Shown: piece after piece, positions 1-9,675 of the stretch
Layout of the letters: every line of letters begins with the position of its first letter
How positions within the stretch are numbered: position 1 is the first letter of the stretch
NCBI GenBank assembly: GCA_029213265.1
Contig: JARGNG010000004.1
Span: 155,380-219,379, forward strand
Direction: 5' to 3'
Source: Verrucomicrobiales bacterium
GTDB lineage: Bacteria; Verrucomicrobiota; Verrucomicrobiia; Verrucomicrobiales; DEV007
DNA length: 64,000 nt
The notes under the pieces: model-generated
Databases searched by the model: none
What the model was told of the DNA's origin: nothing
What the model saw: only the letters and a program-made list of their open reading frames with translations
Made by a program: the position numbers and the translations under genes

Positions 1-2
1 AC

Positions 3-167
3 CAGGTCGAGAGCACTTCGGAACGGAGGCCGGAGACCATCGATGCCACCTTTCCCGCTACACCTCATCCTGAAATTTTCCGGAAAGAAGCCGTTTTTCC
101 TCTTTCACCTTCGTCAGGTTCGGGCAAGTTTCCCATCCGGCCACAAGAGTCGGCTTCGTTCCCATGA
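3..167 (+). CDS. Possible C-terminal end of an upstream protein (partial)
   Basis: This reading frame is open from the left edge for 54 codons and stops with a TGA that overlaps the ATG of the parA gene (ATGA at 164-167). That arrangement is repeated at many other gene junctions in this window. The residues do not match a family I recognise, and 54 codons could be open by chance. The start lies outside the window. Confidence 0.28.
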   Translation, partial: QVESTSERRPETIDATFPATPHPEIFRKEAVFPLSPSSGSGKFPIRPQESASFP

Positions 168-931
168 AAACCATTGCTATTGCCAATCAGAAAGGCGGCG
201 TCGGAAAGACGACGACCTCGGTGAATCTTGGAGCCTGCCTCGCCGAAAAGGGAACCCGGGTCATCATCCTCGATCTCGATCCCCAGGCCAACTCGACCAG
301 CGCGCTCGATTTCTCCCCGGGAGATCATCCCAGTATCTACCAGTCTCTCATCGGCGGGGGAAACGTATCGGACCTCGTTGTTGCCACAAAATATCCGAAT
401 CTCTCTCTCATTCCCTGCGACATGGACCTCGCCGGATGCGAAATCGAGATGGCTCGCGAAGATGACCATCTCGTGCGGCTGAGCAATCTCCTCGCAGAAT
501 TCAAGCAAACCGATGCCGCCGATTACATCCTGATCGACTGCCCGCCCTCGCTCGGCGTGCTCATGACCTCCGCTCTCGCGGCGGCCGATGAGTTGATCGT
601 TCCGCTCCAGTGCGAATACTTCGGCCTCGAAGGTCTTTCCAAAATCGTGGGAGTTCACCAGCAGATCCGGGATTCCGGCGCAAATCCCGATGTCGTTCTC
701 GAAGGAATCATCATGACGATGGCAGACAGCCGAACCAATCTCTCCGCCATGGTCATCAACGACGTTCGCGAATACTTTCCGGAAGTGATCTACGACACGA
801 TCATCCCTCGAAACATCCGTCTTGGTGAGGCTCCGAGTTACGGGCAAAGCATCATCGACTATGCCCCGACCTGTTCCGGCGCAGTCGCCTACCGGGCTCT
901 TGCCGAAGAGTTCCTTGTCCGTCACGCCTGA
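164..931 (+). CDS. parA: ParA/Soj-family chromosome partitioning ATPase
   Basis: A 255-residue P-loop ATPase of the ParA/MinD class, which normally acts with ParB to segregate or position DNA. The deviant Walker A motif KGGVGKTT lies at residues 10-17, with K10 and K15 both present, and the Walker A-prime segment with D37 and D39 lies in LDLDPQ. The length is standard for chromosomal Soj proteins. The ATG at 164 gives the expected N-terminus immediately before the P loop. No parB follows: the next gene is secA about 100 bases downstream, so any ParB partner lies elsewhere. Family assignment is firm; the cargo is not known. Confidence 0.93.
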   Translation: MKTIAIANQKGGVGKTTTSVNLGACLAEKGTRVIILDLDPQANSTSALDFSPGDHPSIYQSLIGGGNVSDLVVATKYPNLSLIPCDMDLAGCEIEMAREDDHLVRLSNLLAEFKQTDAADYILIDCPPSLGVLMTSALAAADELIVPLQCEYFGLEGLSKIVGVHQQIRDSGANPDVVLEGIIMTMADSRTNLSAMVINDVREYFPEVIYDTIIPRNIRLGEAPSYGQSIIDYAPTCSGAVAYRALAEEFLVRHA

Positions 932-972
932 GCGGACGCATTCTCCCTTTCCTCTCCCCCTCGCAAAAGAGA

Positions 973-1000
973 CTGAAAATCACCGGAAATACCGTATACT
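973..1000 (+). promoter_or_regulatory. Candidate secA promoter
   Basis: A -35-like CTGAAA (973-978) and a -10-like TATACT (995-1000) are separated by 16 bases and lie 31 bases before the secA ATG. This is pattern matching only. Confidence 0.3.
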
Positions 1001-1031
1001 TTGTATTTCCTAATCTTTCCCCTCCAGACAA

Positions 1032-4000
1032 ATGCTCAAGTGGATCCTGAAACTCATCGTCGGCAGCCGAAACCAGCGGGTTTTGCGCAAGATTGCGCCG
1101 GTTGTCGAACAGATCAATGTGATCGAGAAAGAACTGCAAACCAAGCCGGAAGAGTATCTCAAGGAGAAGACGGCCGAGTGGAAAAAGCACCTTTCCCAGT
1201 ATGACCTCCGCGTAGACTCCTACAGCGAGCGAGTTCTCAACGTGAGGACGGTCGAAGAAAACCGGGAAACGCTCAAGGAATGGGCGGAGCGTTTTGAATA
1301 TCTTTCCACCGAGTTCAACACCGCCTCCGGATTTGTTTCTCCGGACACGGTTGCCGGTCTCGACAACGAGGCCCTCGTCAGCAAAACTCTCGAAGCGCAG
1401 CATCTTTTTTCCGAGTTGAAGGAAGAGTTCCCCGCCGCCCGCGCCGCCTATCTCGATGAGATTTTGCCGGAGGCCTTCGCCGTCGTAAAGAACGCAGCAC
1501 GCCGTCTCTGCGGTCAGGAATGGAATGTTTGTGACCACCCCGTGAAGTGGGAGATGGTCCATTTCGACGTTCAGTTGATCGGTGGTATCGGCCTGCACCG
1601 CGGTATGATTGCCGAAATGGCGACCGGAGAAGGAAAAACGCTCGTTGCGACTTTACCGGTATACCTCAATGCGCTCACCGGTATGGGTGTCCATGTCATC
1701 ACGGTGAACGACTACCTCGCACGTCGTGACTCCGAGTGGATGGGCTACCTTTTCGAATGGCTCGGCCTGACTGTCGGCTGTATCCAGAATGATCAGCGTA
1801 GCGATGTCCGCAAGGAGATGTACGAAAAGGACATCACCTATGGAACCGCAAGTGAGTTCGGATTCGATTATCTCCGTGACAACGGTATGGCACAGGATGC
1901 CGAGCACCAGGTGCAGCGAAATCACTACTTCTCTCTGATTGATGAGGTCGACTCCGTCCTCGTTGACGAAGCGAGGACTCCGCTCATCATTTCCGGCCCC
2001 GTCACGGTGCGTCAGGATCAGCAGTTCGACCGCTACAAGAGCCAGATCCAGAATCTGTATCGCAAGCAGACCAATCTCTGTAACGATCTCGCGCAGGAAG
2101 CGAAAAAGGAATTCGAAGCCGGCAACATCACGGAAGCGGGAACCATGTTCTACAAGGTCAAGCTTGGCATGCCGCGCAACCGGGCTCTTCTCCGGGCGAT
2201 GGAGGATGCCGAGGTTCGCCGTGCGATGGAAAAGGCGGAACTGGAATTCTTCCGCGATCCGCAGAAGGCGGCTCTCTTCGAGCTGAAGGAGGAACTTTTC
2301 TTCACGCTCGATCCCAAGCAGCATGAGGCCGAGCTCACCGAGAAGGGACGCGAGTTTCTCAGCCCCGATGAACCGGAGGCATTTGTCCTTCCTGATCTCT
2401 CCGACGCGTTCTCTGAGATCGACGGAAACGAATCACTTAGCGAAGCCAAAAAGGCAGAGAAGAAAACTGAGTTGCAGCAGCAGATGTCCGTCCAAGCGGA
2501 GAAGATGCATACCATTTCTCAGCTGATGAAGGCCTACACGCTGTATGAAAAGGACGTTCACTATGTCGTCGAAGACAACCGCGTCATGATCGTCGACGAG
2601 AACACGGGCCGGAAAATGGCGGGTCGCCGCTGGTCCGACGGACTTCACCAGGCCGTCGAAGCGAAAGAGAACGTTACCATCGAAGGCGAAACGCAGACCT
2701 ATGCAACGATCACGATCCAGAACTACTTCCGTCTCTACGAGAAGCTCGGAGGTATGACCGGAACCGCGGAAACCGAAGCGGCTGAATTTCACGACATCTA
2801 CAAGCTCGACGTTCTCGTCGTGCCGACAAACCGCCCCATCGCGCGAGTCGATCTCAACGATAAGATTTTCAAAACGCAACGGGAGAAATACAAGGCCGTC
2901 ATCGATCTCGTTCGCGAGAAACATGCCGAGGGCCAGCCGATTCTTCTGGGAACGGCGAGCGTCGAATCCTCCGAGGTTCTTGCCCGCATGCTCAAGCGTG
3001 AGAAGATCCCGCATTCCGTTCTCAATGCCAAGTTCCACATGCAGGAGGCCGAGATCGTCGCCCGCGCCGGACAGCCCGGCTCAGTGACCGTCGCCACAAA
3101 CATGGCCGGTCGGGGAACTGACATCAAACTCGGAGAGGGAGTCGCCGACAAAGGCGGACTCATGGTCATCGCGACCGAACGTCACCGCAGTCGTCGTGTT
3201 GACCGTCAGCTTCGCGGACGTTGTTCGCGTCAGGGCGACCCCGGTGCTTCCGTTTTCTATGTCAGCTTTGAGGACGAACTCATGATGCAGTTCGGTGCCG
3301 CCGAGCGCATGACCAAGATGATGGAGCGCTTCGGCCTCGAAGAAGGTCAGGAACTTGAGCACCCATGGCTCAACAAGTCGGTCGAGAACGCCCAGAAGAA
3401 AGTCGAGCAGCGTGACTACCTATCCCGGAAACACATTCTCGAATACGACGATGTCATGAACAACCAGCGGAGTGTCGTCTACGGCTACCGCAATGAAGTT
3501 CTCAATACCGAGGACCCGCACGCGCTCATTCAGGAAATCATTGAGGATGCGATGCCATCCATCCTCCAGAGCGCCTTCGACATCGAAACCGGTCAGCTCG
3601 ATCCCAACGCCGCTCTTCTCGCTTTCAACACGCACTTTCCGATCGCCCTTTCTCCGGAAGACGCCAAACTGGAAACACGCAGCGACGACGAGAACCTCGA
3701 TTATCTGATCGAGCAGGTAAAGGCAGCCTACGAGGTCAAGACCAACTACGAAGACCCCGAGCAGGTCGAAGGGCTGGAGCGATTCATCATTCTGCACAGC
3801 ATCGACCAACTCTGGCAGGAACACCTCTACGAGATGGACAGCCTTCGGGACTCCATCAGCAACTATCGCTACGCGCAGAAGGATCCGCTCGTCGAATACA
3901 AGCACGCCGCCTATGAGCTGTTTGTCGGTCTGATGGACCGGATCAAGATGGAGGTTCTGGAAAACCTGTTCCGCACGACGACCCGCCCGGACGACTACGG

Positions 4001-4211
4001 ACGTGTTCTCCGCGGTATCCAGACGAGCCGTCCCGATGTCATTTCCGAAATGGCCACCGGCGGTGGTGGCGCAGAACTTCCCCCGGACGAGCGCCCTCAG
4101 ATCCAGATTCCGAAAACGGTCAAACGCGAGGAGCCCAAGGTGGGGCGCAACGACCCCTGCCCTTGCGGTAGCGGGAAGAAATTTAAGCAGTGCTGCGGTA
4201 AGACCGGCTGA
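1032..4211 (+). CDS. secA: Protein translocase ATPase SecA
   Basis: The motor ATPase of Sec protein export, acting at the inner membrane with SecYEG. The protein has 1059 residues against about 900 in E. coli. Walker A is ATGEGKT (residues 197-203), the DEVDSVLVDEAR segment follows near residue 305, and the helicase-like motor continues to the C-terminal scaffold. The last 17 or so residues form the CPCGSG...CC zinc-binding tail (C1043, C1045, C1054, C1055). The extra length lies mainly at about residues 330-500, where a charged helical insertion rich in Glu, Lys and Ala enlarges the region between the peptide-crosslinking domain and the return to the motor domain. Enlarged SecA proteins are known in this and related phyla. 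It is followed 42 bases later by an nfeD-like gene. Confidence 0.97.
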   Translation: MLKWILKLIVGSRNQRVLRKIAPVVEQINVIEKELQTKPEEYLKEKTAEWKKHLSQYDLRVDSYSERVLNVRTVEENRETLKEWAERFEYLSTEFNTASGFVSPDTVAGLDNEALVSKTLEAQHLFSELKEEFPAARAAYLDEILPEAFAVVKNAARRLCGQEWNVCDHPVKWEMVHFDVQLIGGIGLHRGMIAEMATGEGKTLVATLPVYLNALTGMGVHVITVNDYLARRDSEWMGYLFEWLGLTVGCIQNDQRSDVRKEMYEKDITYGTASEFGFDYLRDNGMAQDAEHQVQRNHYFSLIDEVDSVLVDEARTPLIISGPVTVRQDQQFDRYKSQIQNLYRKQTNLCNDLAQEAKKEFEAGNITEAGTMFYKVKLGMPRNRALLRAMEDAEVRRAMEKAELEFFRDPQKAALFELKEELFFTLDPKQHEAELTEKGREFLSPDEPEAFVLPDLSDAFSEIDGNESLSEAKKAEKKTELQQQMSVQAEKMHTISQLMKAYTLYEKDVHYVVEDNRVMIVDENTGRKMAGRRWSDGLHQAVEAKENVTIEGETQTYATITIQNYFRLYEKLGGMTGTAETEAAEFHDIYKLDVLVVPTNRPIARVDLNDKIFKTQREKYKAVIDLVREKHAEGQPILLGTASVESSEVLARMLKREKIPHSVLNAKFHMQEAEIVARAGQPGSVTVATNMAGRGTDIKLGEGVADKGGLMVIATERHRSRRVDRQLRGRCSRQGDPGASVFYVSFEDELMMQFGAAERMTKMMERFGLEEGQELEHPWLNKSVENAQKKVEQRDYLSRKHILEYDDVMNNQRSVVYGYRNEVLNTEDPHALIQEIIEDAMPSILQSAFDIETGQLDPNAALLAFNTHFPIALSPEDAKLETRSDDENLDYLIEQVKAAYEVKTNYEDPEQVEGLERFIILHSIDQLWQEHLYEMDSLRDSISNYRYAQKDPLVEYKHAAYELFVGLMDRIKMEVLENLFRTTTRPDDYGRVLRGIQTSRPDVISEMATGGGGAELPPDERPQIQIPKTVKREEPKVGRNDPCPCGSGKKFKQCCGKTG

Positions 4212-4253
4212 TTCGCACTGGCTGCGGCACTCTGATTCTCCCACTTCAAAACA

Positions 4254-4718
4254 ATGACTCTGATTCTCATCCTCAGCCTGGCAGGAATCGGGGCCATCCT
4301 TGCCGAACTCGTCCTCCCCGGCGGCATTCTCGGTGTCGTCGGAATTGGAATGCTCGTCGCAGCCGTGATCGTGACCTTTGTGAAATTCGGTGCGACAGCT
4401 GGAATCATTGCCACGGTCATCCTCATCGTATTCGGATTCGTCATCCTCGGATGGTGGATGAAGTATTTCCACCGGCTCCCGATCACGCGAAAACTGATCC
4501 TGAAAAATAAATCGGGAGCAGACGAAGCACAGAACGAGAGGGAAAGTCTCGTGGGAAAAACCGGAGTGGCACTGACCGATCTGATGCCTTCCGGGAATGC
4601 CAAAATCGAGGGGAAGAAATTCGATGCCATCGCCGAAGCCGGTTCGATTGCGAAAGACGCAGAGATCACCGTGGTCGCGGTAAGGGGCCCCAGCGTTGTC
4701 GTGCGGACTCTTGACTGA
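4254..4718 (+). CDS. Short NfeD-like membrane protein
   Basis: A 154-residue protein with two to three N-terminal hydrophobic segments (about residues 1-75) rich in Gly, Ile and Val, followed by a basic linker and a C-terminal domain of about 60 residues consistent with the OB fold of NfeD. The phrase VGKTGVALTDLMPSGNAKIEG is typical of that domain; only the pattern of Gly and hydrophobic residues supports the call. It lacks the ClpP-like serine protease half of long NfeD proteins. NfeD proteins usually work with stomatin/flotillin-like partners in membrane quality control, but no such partner is adjacent. A 43-residue membrane protein follows 28 bases downstream. Confidence 0.8.
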   Translation: MTLILILSLAGIGAILAELVLPGGILGVVGIGMLVAAVIVTFVKFGATAGIIATVILIVFGFVILGWWMKYFHRLPITRKLILKNKSGADEAQNERESLVGKTGVALTDLMPSGNAKIEGKKFDAIAEAGSIAKDAEITVVAVRGPSVVVRTLD

Positions 4719-4746
4719 GTTACCGCTTTTTGCCAAACTGGGCCCC

Positions 4747-4878
4747 ATGAAAAAAGCAGATCCCATCGTAGCCCTCGTCGCCGGAGTCATTCTCTTCTTC
4801 GTTTCTGCCGAGCTCGCCAAAACCGTCATCGCCGTCTACCTGATCGTGATCGGCGTACTGGGGCTACTCAAGAAATAG
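4747..4878 (+). CDS. Small single- or double-span membrane protein
   Basis: A 43-residue protein starting at the ATG at 4747; an upstream in-frame ATG at 4696 would extend it to 60 residues but overlaps nfeD. Almost the whole chain after MKKAD is hydrophobic, with two short apolar stretches split by the polar patch SAELAKT, so it could form a helical hairpin. It lies between nfeD and the hemW-like gene on the same strand with short spacing, so it is probably co-transcribed. No family recognised. Confidence 0.6.
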   Translation: MKKADPIVALVAGVILFFVSAELAKTVIAVYLIVIGVLGLLKK

Positions 4879-4893
4879 TCTCTCCACGCTTCC

Positions 4894-5982
4894 TTGCATC
4901 TCTACGTCCACATCCCCTTCTGCCACCACATCTGCCCCTACTGCGGATTCTACAAGCACAAGCCGGGCGCGCTGGCCAATGCGGACTTCGTAAGGGCCAT
5001 TCTGGCCGAGGCGGAAAGAAGGACTACCGCGGAGAAGACGCCCTTTCAGACCGTCTACTTCGGCGGAGGCACTCCCAGTCTTCTCTCGAAGGCTCATCTT
5101 CGAACCCTCTGCGAAGGACTTGCCGAAAGATTCGATCTATCCTCTGTTCGCGAATGGACGCTCGAAGCCAACCCGGCCACCTTTGACATAGAGAAAGCGG
5201 CACTAATGCGTGATTTCGGAGTGACGCGTATCAGCCTCGGTGTGCAATCCTTCCACTCGGAAACCCTCGCCACCCTTGGGCGCGATCACTCCCCTGCCGA
5301 AGCCATCGGAGCCTTCGAAACACTCCGTGCGGCCGGTTTCGAAAACATCAGCGTCGACCTCATGTTTTCCATTCCCGGCCAAGCGGCGAAAACCTGGTCC
5401 TCCGATCTGGAGCAGGCCATCGCGCTGCAGCCCAATCACATTTCGGCCTACAATCTCACCTACGAAGAGGATACCGAATTCCTGACGAGGCATCAATCCG
5501 GCGAGCTGGATGGAAACGAAGACCGGGACGCGGATCTTTTCTACCATGCGATCGACCTCCTCGAATCACACGGGTTCCACCACTACGAGATCTCGAACTA
5601 CGCCCTTCCCGGGTTCGAGTCGCAGCATAACCGGGCCTACTGGGCTGGAGCGGACTACCTGGGTCTCGGGCCAGGCGCCGTTTCCACCCTCCACGGGGAG
5701 CGTTCGAAAACCCTCGCCGACACAGCCGCCTATGTGAGAGCAGCCCTCTCCGGTCTCGATACCCGAACCGACATTGAGGCTCTTTCCCCGGAAGATCTCC
5801 GCATTGAGCGGATCGCCCTCCAGCTTCGCACCCGCGAAGGAATTGCCACCGGGTTACTTCCCTCACGCAACCCTGTTGAGTCCCTCATTCAACAAGGTTT
5901 GATCACCGAATCGGATGGGCAAATCCGGCTCACGCGGGAAGGCAAAGCGCTTGCCGACCCGATCGCGGCTGCGCTAGTGTAA
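4894..5982 (+). CDS. hemW: Radical SAM HemW-like protein
   Basis: A 362-residue radical SAM protein of the HemW/HemN family. The 4Fe-4S cysteines C10, C14 and C17 occur in the CxxxCxxC arrangement of HIPFCHHICPYC, followed by FGGGTPS, the SAM-binding glycine motif. The phrase QHNRAYWAGADYLGLGPGA carries the HNxxYW segment typical of HemW. HemW proteins bind haem and are thought to insert it into respiratory enzymes, rather than oxidise coproporphyrinogen like HemN. The start is TTG at 4894, chosen because the protein begins only nine residues before the first cluster cysteine, as in other HemW proteins, and no ATG is nearby. The next gene begins 4 bases after its stop. Confidence 0.9.
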   Translation: MHLYVHIPFCHHICPYCGFYKHKPGALANADFVRAILAEAERRTTAEKTPFQTVYFGGGTPSLLSKAHLRTLCEGLAERFDLSSVREWTLEANPATFDIEKAALMRDFGVTRISLGVQSFHSETLATLGRDHSPAEAIGAFETLRAAGFENISVDLMFSIPGQAAKTWSSDLEQAIALQPNHISAYNLTYEEDTEFLTRHQSGELDGNEDRDADLFYHAIDLLESHGFHHYEISNYALPGFESQHNRAYWAGADYLGLGPGAVSTLHGERSKTLADTAAYVRAALSGLDTRTDIEALSPEDLRIERIALQLRTREGIATGLLPSRNPVESLIQQGLITESDGQIRLTREGKALADPIAAALV

Positions 5983-5986
5983 ATAC

Positions 5987-6814
5987 ATGTCAGACCTTTC
6001 CCTCTCCGACCATCCTTTCCGGATTCGCCCCGGCCAGAAACTCGACCTTCCCTCCTTCCCCACCAGGGATGAAGAGATTTTCTCTATCGGCAAGAAGCAG
6101 GGAAAGGATCTCATGAAGAAGTTCGCACTGCAAATCGATGAGCTGCAGGAGTTGCTCTACGCCGAGGGAAAGCAACGGCTCCTTATCGTGTTTCAGGCGA
6201 TGGACACCGGCGGGAAAGACGGCACGATCCGCAGCGTCTTTGAAAAAATGGATCCCCAGGGAATTCGCGTGGCCTCCTTCAAGCGTCCCATTTCGCTGGA
6301 ACTTGCCCACGACTATCTCTGGCGCGTCCATCCGCACGTCCCCGGAAACGGCCAGGTCACCATCTTCAACCGCAGTCACTACGAGGACATTCTCGCTGTG
6401 CGGGTCCGCGAGATCTTCCCAGAGTCACGATGGTCAAAACGCTATGACCACATCGTCAACTTCGAGCAGATGCTTGCCGATGAAGGCACCACCATCATCA
6501 AGATATTTCTCCATGTTTCCAAAGAAGAGCAAAAAGAGCGCCTTCAGTCCCGCCTCGACGAGCCGGAAAAGAACTGGAAGTTCAATCCCGGCGATCTCGA
6601 TGACCGCGCCCTCTGGGACAAATTTATGGAAGCCTACTCCGATGTCCTTTCACGGACGAGCACGGAGGATTCCCCCTGGTATATCATTCCGGCCGACCGC
6701 AAGTGGTATCGGAATCTGCTCGTCGCCGATATCCTCATCAAGACGCTCCAGGGCTTGAATATGGAATACCCCGGGATCGACTACGATCCAAAGTCCGTTA
6801 CCATCGCAGACTAA
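5987..6814 (+). CDS. PPK2-family polyphosphate kinase
   Basis: A 275-residue single-domain PPK2 protein, which transfers phosphate between polyphosphate and nucleotides. Walker A is at residues 73-79 (DTGGKDG), the Walker B region is the RSHYEDILAVRV stretch, and the lid-side phrase NRSHYED is characteristic. The chain starts in the variant family often annotated as polyphosphate:nucleotide phosphotransferase (TIGR03709-like). Preference for AMP, ADP or GDP cannot be read from the sequence. Only 4 bases separate it from the hemW-like gene, so the two are probably co-transcribed; the following sulfatase starts 9 bases later and may be read through. Confidence 0.92.
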   Translation: MSDLSLSDHPFRIRPGQKLDLPSFPTRDEEIFSIGKKQGKDLMKKFALQIDELQELLYAEGKQRLLIVFQAMDTGGKDGTIRSVFEKMDPQGIRVASFKRPISLELAHDYLWRVHPHVPGNGQVTIFNRSHYEDILAVRVREIFPESRWSKRYDHIVNFEQMLADEGTTIIKIFLHVSKEEQKERLQSRLDEPEKNWKFNPGDLDDRALWDKFMEAYSDVLSRTSTEDSPWYIIPADRKWYRNLLVADILIKTLQGLNMEYPGIDYDPKSVTIAD

Positions 6815-6823
6815 TCTTTTTCT

Positions 6824-8395
6824 ATGAAGCGTTTCTTTACGATTCTACTTTCCCTTTTCGCCACCTCGGTCTTTGCTGCCGATCGTCCCAACATTCTCTT
6901 CGCGATCTCCGATGACCAGTCCTGGCCGCATGCCGGAGCATATGGAACGAACTGGGTCAAGACACCCGGATTCGACCGCGTCGCACGGGAAGGCTTGCTG
7001 TTTCGTCAGGCTTTTACTCCCAATGCCAAATGCGCTCCGAGTCGGGCTTGCATTCTAACAGGACGTCCTTCCTGGCAATTGGAAGATGCCGGCAATCACA
7101 TGCCCTTCTTTCCTCAGAAATTTCCCGGCTACGTCGAAGCTCTCGACCGGAAGGGCGGCTACTACGTCGGATACACCGGTAAAGGCTGGGCTCCCGGCAA
7201 GGCTCTCGACGCGGAGGGCAAGCCGCGGCAACTCACCGGCAAGGCCTACCAAAAGCACAAGGCGAAACCGCCCGCAGCGAAGATATCGAGCAACGACTAC
7301 GCCCGGAATTTTGAAGACTTTCTTGCCGATGCGGAAGATTCCGGAAAGCCCTGGTGTTTCTGGTACGGAGCGACCGAGCCCCACCGCGCCTACGAATACG
7401 AAGCGGGAGTCAAGAAGGGCGGCAAGAGGCTGGAGGACATTGACCGGGTTCCCTCTTTCTGGCCGGACAATGAAATCATCCGGAATGACATGCTTGACTA
7501 CGCCTTTGAGATCGAACATTTCGATCATCATCTCGTCCGTATCATCGAGATGTTGGAAAAGAGCGACCAGCTCAACAATACTCTCATCGTCGTGACGTCC
7601 GACAACGGGATGCCCTTTCCCCGCGTCAAAGGAAACGCTTATCTCTACGCCAACCACCTGCCTCTCGCGATCATGTGGAAGGAGGGAATTCAGAAACCGG
7701 GCCGGAAGATTGATGACTTTGTCAGTTTTATCGATTTCGCTCCCACCTTCCTCGAAGTCGCCAGGCTGGCTCCGGAAAATTCCACGATGGCTTCCCTGAC
7801 CGGGAAAAGCCTCGTCCCGATTTTCCAGTCCGAAAAGGAAGGTCGCATCATTGCGGAGCGGGATCATGTTCTCATTGGAAAGGAGCGCCACGATGCAGGG
7901 CGGCCCAACGACTGGGGCTATCCCATCCGGGGAATCGTCACGGACGAATGGCTCTACCTGCGCAACTACGAGCCGGACCGCTGGCCGGCCGGGGATCCCG
8001 TAACCGGGTATCTGAATACCGACGGCAGTCCCACCAAGACCTGGATTCTCGAAGCCCGGAGAAAGGGAGAGAACTCCCACTACTGGGACATGAATTTCGG
8101 CAAACTGCCGGAAGAGGAATTCTACCAACTCCAAACCGATCCTGACAACGTCACCAATCTAGCCAACGAAGAAGAGCATCAGGAAGCCAAAGAGAAACTG
8201 GCGCAACAAATGAGGGAGGAACTACTCCAGCAGGAAGACCCGCGAATGGATGGCAAGGGCTCAATCTTTGACAACTATCCGATCTCCACCGACTCCTCGA
8301 AATTCTACGAGCGATTTATGAAGGGAGAACCCACAAAAGCTGGATGGGTCAATCCCGGAGATTTTGAAAAAGAAAACCCGAAAGACGATCAATGA
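6824..8395 (+). CDS. Secreted arylsulfatase-type sulfatase (sulfamidase-like)
   Basis: A 523-residue type I sulfatase with an N-terminal signal peptide ([18 protein letters not shown], cleavage near residue 18). The metal-binding pair D30-D31 lies in SDDQSWPH and the formylglycine motif C70-A-P-S-R74 is canonical, so maturation by a formylglycine-generating enzyme is expected. The [13 protein letters not shown] opening resembles heparan N-sulfatases (SGSH-like), but the substrate is not proven. It overlaps the next gene, a secreted PHP-domain protein, by the ATGA at 8392-8395, so the two are translated together and probably act on related extracellular substrates. Confidence 0.93.
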   Translation: MKRFFTILLSLFATSVFAADRPNILFAISDDQSWPHAGAYGTNWVKTPGFDRVAREGLLFRQAFTPNAKCAPSRACILTGRPSWQLEDAGNHMPFFPQKFPGYVEALDRKGGYYVGYTGKGWAPGKALDAEGKPRQLTGKAYQKHKAKPPAAKISSNDYARNFEDFLADAEDSGKPWCFWYGATEPHRAYEYEAGVKKGGKRLEDIDRVPSFWPDNEIIRNDMLDYAFEIEHFDHHLVRIIEMLEKSDQLNNTLIVVTSDNGMPFPRVKGNAYLYANHLPLAIMWKEGIQKPGRKIDDFVSFIDFAPTFLEVARLAPENSTMASLTGKSLVPIFQSEKEGRIIAERDHVLIGKERHDAGRPNDWGYPIRGIVTDEWLYLRNYEPDRWPAGDPVTGYLNTDGSPTKTWILEARRKGENSHYWDMNFGKLPEEEFYQLQTDPDNVTNLANEEEHQEAKEKLAQQMREELLQQEDPRMDGKGSIFDNYPISTDSSKFYERFMKGEPTKAGWVNPGDFEKENPKDDQ

Positions 8396-9636
8396 CGAAA
8401 CAAGTTATCTATCATTTACTTGCCGTTGCCCTGCCTATCTGCGCAACGCCACTCTCTGCCTTCGACTACGACACCAGTAACTGGTTCAAGGGAAACACCC
8501 ACACCCATTCGCTTTGGAGTGACGGAAATGACTTCCCCGAGATGATCATCGATTGGTACAAATCGAGAGACTACGACTTTCTCGCACTGACGGATCACAA
8601 TGTGTTGCAGGTGGGCGAGAAGTGGATGGACCTGGAGGCGATCAAAAAACGCCAACGGGCCATCGGTCGGGATGCTGTCAGCAAATGCGAGGCACGCTTT
8701 GGAAAGGACTGGATTCAATGGAAAACCCAGGGGGACAAAAAGGGAATTATTCTGAAGACTCTCGACCATTGCCGCGAACAGTTTGAAGAGCCCGGAAAGT
8801 TCTATCTCCTTCCAGCCGAGGAAGTTTCCAACGGCGCCAAAGACAAGGCCCCGGTTCACATCAATGCCCTGAATATTCCGAAGGTCATTCCCGCAGTGAA
8901 GGACGGGACGGCTTCCGTGGCAGAAGTGATGGAACGCAGCTTTGCGATGATCGCAGAAGTCGAAAAGGAAAGCGGGCAACCCATCCTCGCCCATCTCAAT
9001 CACCCGAATTTTCAGTGGGCCGTAACGGCGGATGATCTCGCGAAAGTGGCGATCGGTGGATACTTCGAAATTTACAACGGCCATCCCGGCATCAATCACC
9101 TCGGCGATGATACCCGTCCCGGTGATGAGCGGATCTGGGACATTGCCAACACCATTCGCATTGCCGAAATGGAAACTACTCCCCTCATGGGCGTTGCGAC
9201 TGATGACTCTCACACCTACCATGGGGGCGATGTGTCCCCCGGTCGTGGATGGGTCGTCGTGGGAGCGGATAAACTGGGAGGCGACGCCATTGTCGAAGCG
9301 ATGCGTGAAGGTAAGTTTTACGCTAGCAGCGGAATCGAACTCGGGAGAATCGCCTTCGACAAGGACTCCGGACTTCTCACGGTAGCTGCTAAACCGGAGG
9401 AAGGCGTGGAGTATACCTTTGAATTTATCGGCACCCGTAAGGGATATGACGCCTCGGCAGCCGATACAGGAATCGGTGAGGTTTTTCTATCGTCGACCGG
9501 CAACTCTGCTGCCTTCCAGATTCCCGGGGATGCCCTCTACATGCGTGTCACCGTTACCTCCTCGAAGCGGCACCCGAATCCGTCCTACACGGACCAGAAG
9601 GAGCAGGCCTGGATTCAGCCCGTTGGATGGAAGTAG
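8392..9636 (+). CDS. Secreted PHP-domain metal-dependent phosphoesterase-like protein
   Basis: A 414-residue protein with a signal peptide (about residues 1-23) followed by a PHP domain. The metal-ligand motif [12 protein letters not shown] carries H37, H39 and D44; the later LTDHN, HLNHPN and ATDDSH segments supply further ligands. PHP domains usually hydrolyse phosphoesters with two or three metals; a secreted member beside a sulfatase could act on an extracellular phosphorylated or sulfated compound, but this is inference. The last 80 residues look like a small beta-sandwich. The start overlaps the sulfatase stop by 4 bases. Confidence 0.85.
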   Translation: MTKQVIYHLLAVALPICATPLSAFDYDTSNWFKGNTHTHSLWSDGNDFPEMIIDWYKSRDYDFLALTDHNVLQVGEKWMDLEAIKKRQRAIGRDAVSKCEARFGKDWIQWKTQGDKKGIILKTLDHCREQFEEPGKFYLLPAEEVSNGAKDKAPVHINALNIPKVIPAVKDGTASVAEVMERSFAMIAEVEKESGQPILAHLNHPNFQWAVTADDLAKVAIGGYFEIYNGHPGINHLGDDTRPGDERIWDIANTIRIAEMETTPLMGVATDDSHTYHGGDVSPGRGWVVVGADKLGGDAIVEAMREGKFYASSGIELGRIAFDKDSGLLTVAAKPEEGVEYTFEFIGTRKGYDASAADTGIGEVFLSSTGNSAAFQIPGDALYMRVTVTSSKRHPNPSYTDQKEQAWIQPVGWK

Positions 9637-9675
9637 GCGGGGCGGCGCGGGGAAAGATCTCCCGGTCACTCAAAG

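Noticed and set aside
3420..4829. A 469-codon minus-strand open frame across the end of secA
   Set aside because: It is antisense to secA and to the nfeD-like gene, which have clear families; long antisense frames are common at this base composition.
5868..5876. A single CAACCCTGT 9-mer inside the hemW-like gene
   Set aside because: It is unpaired and within coding sequence, so probably chance.
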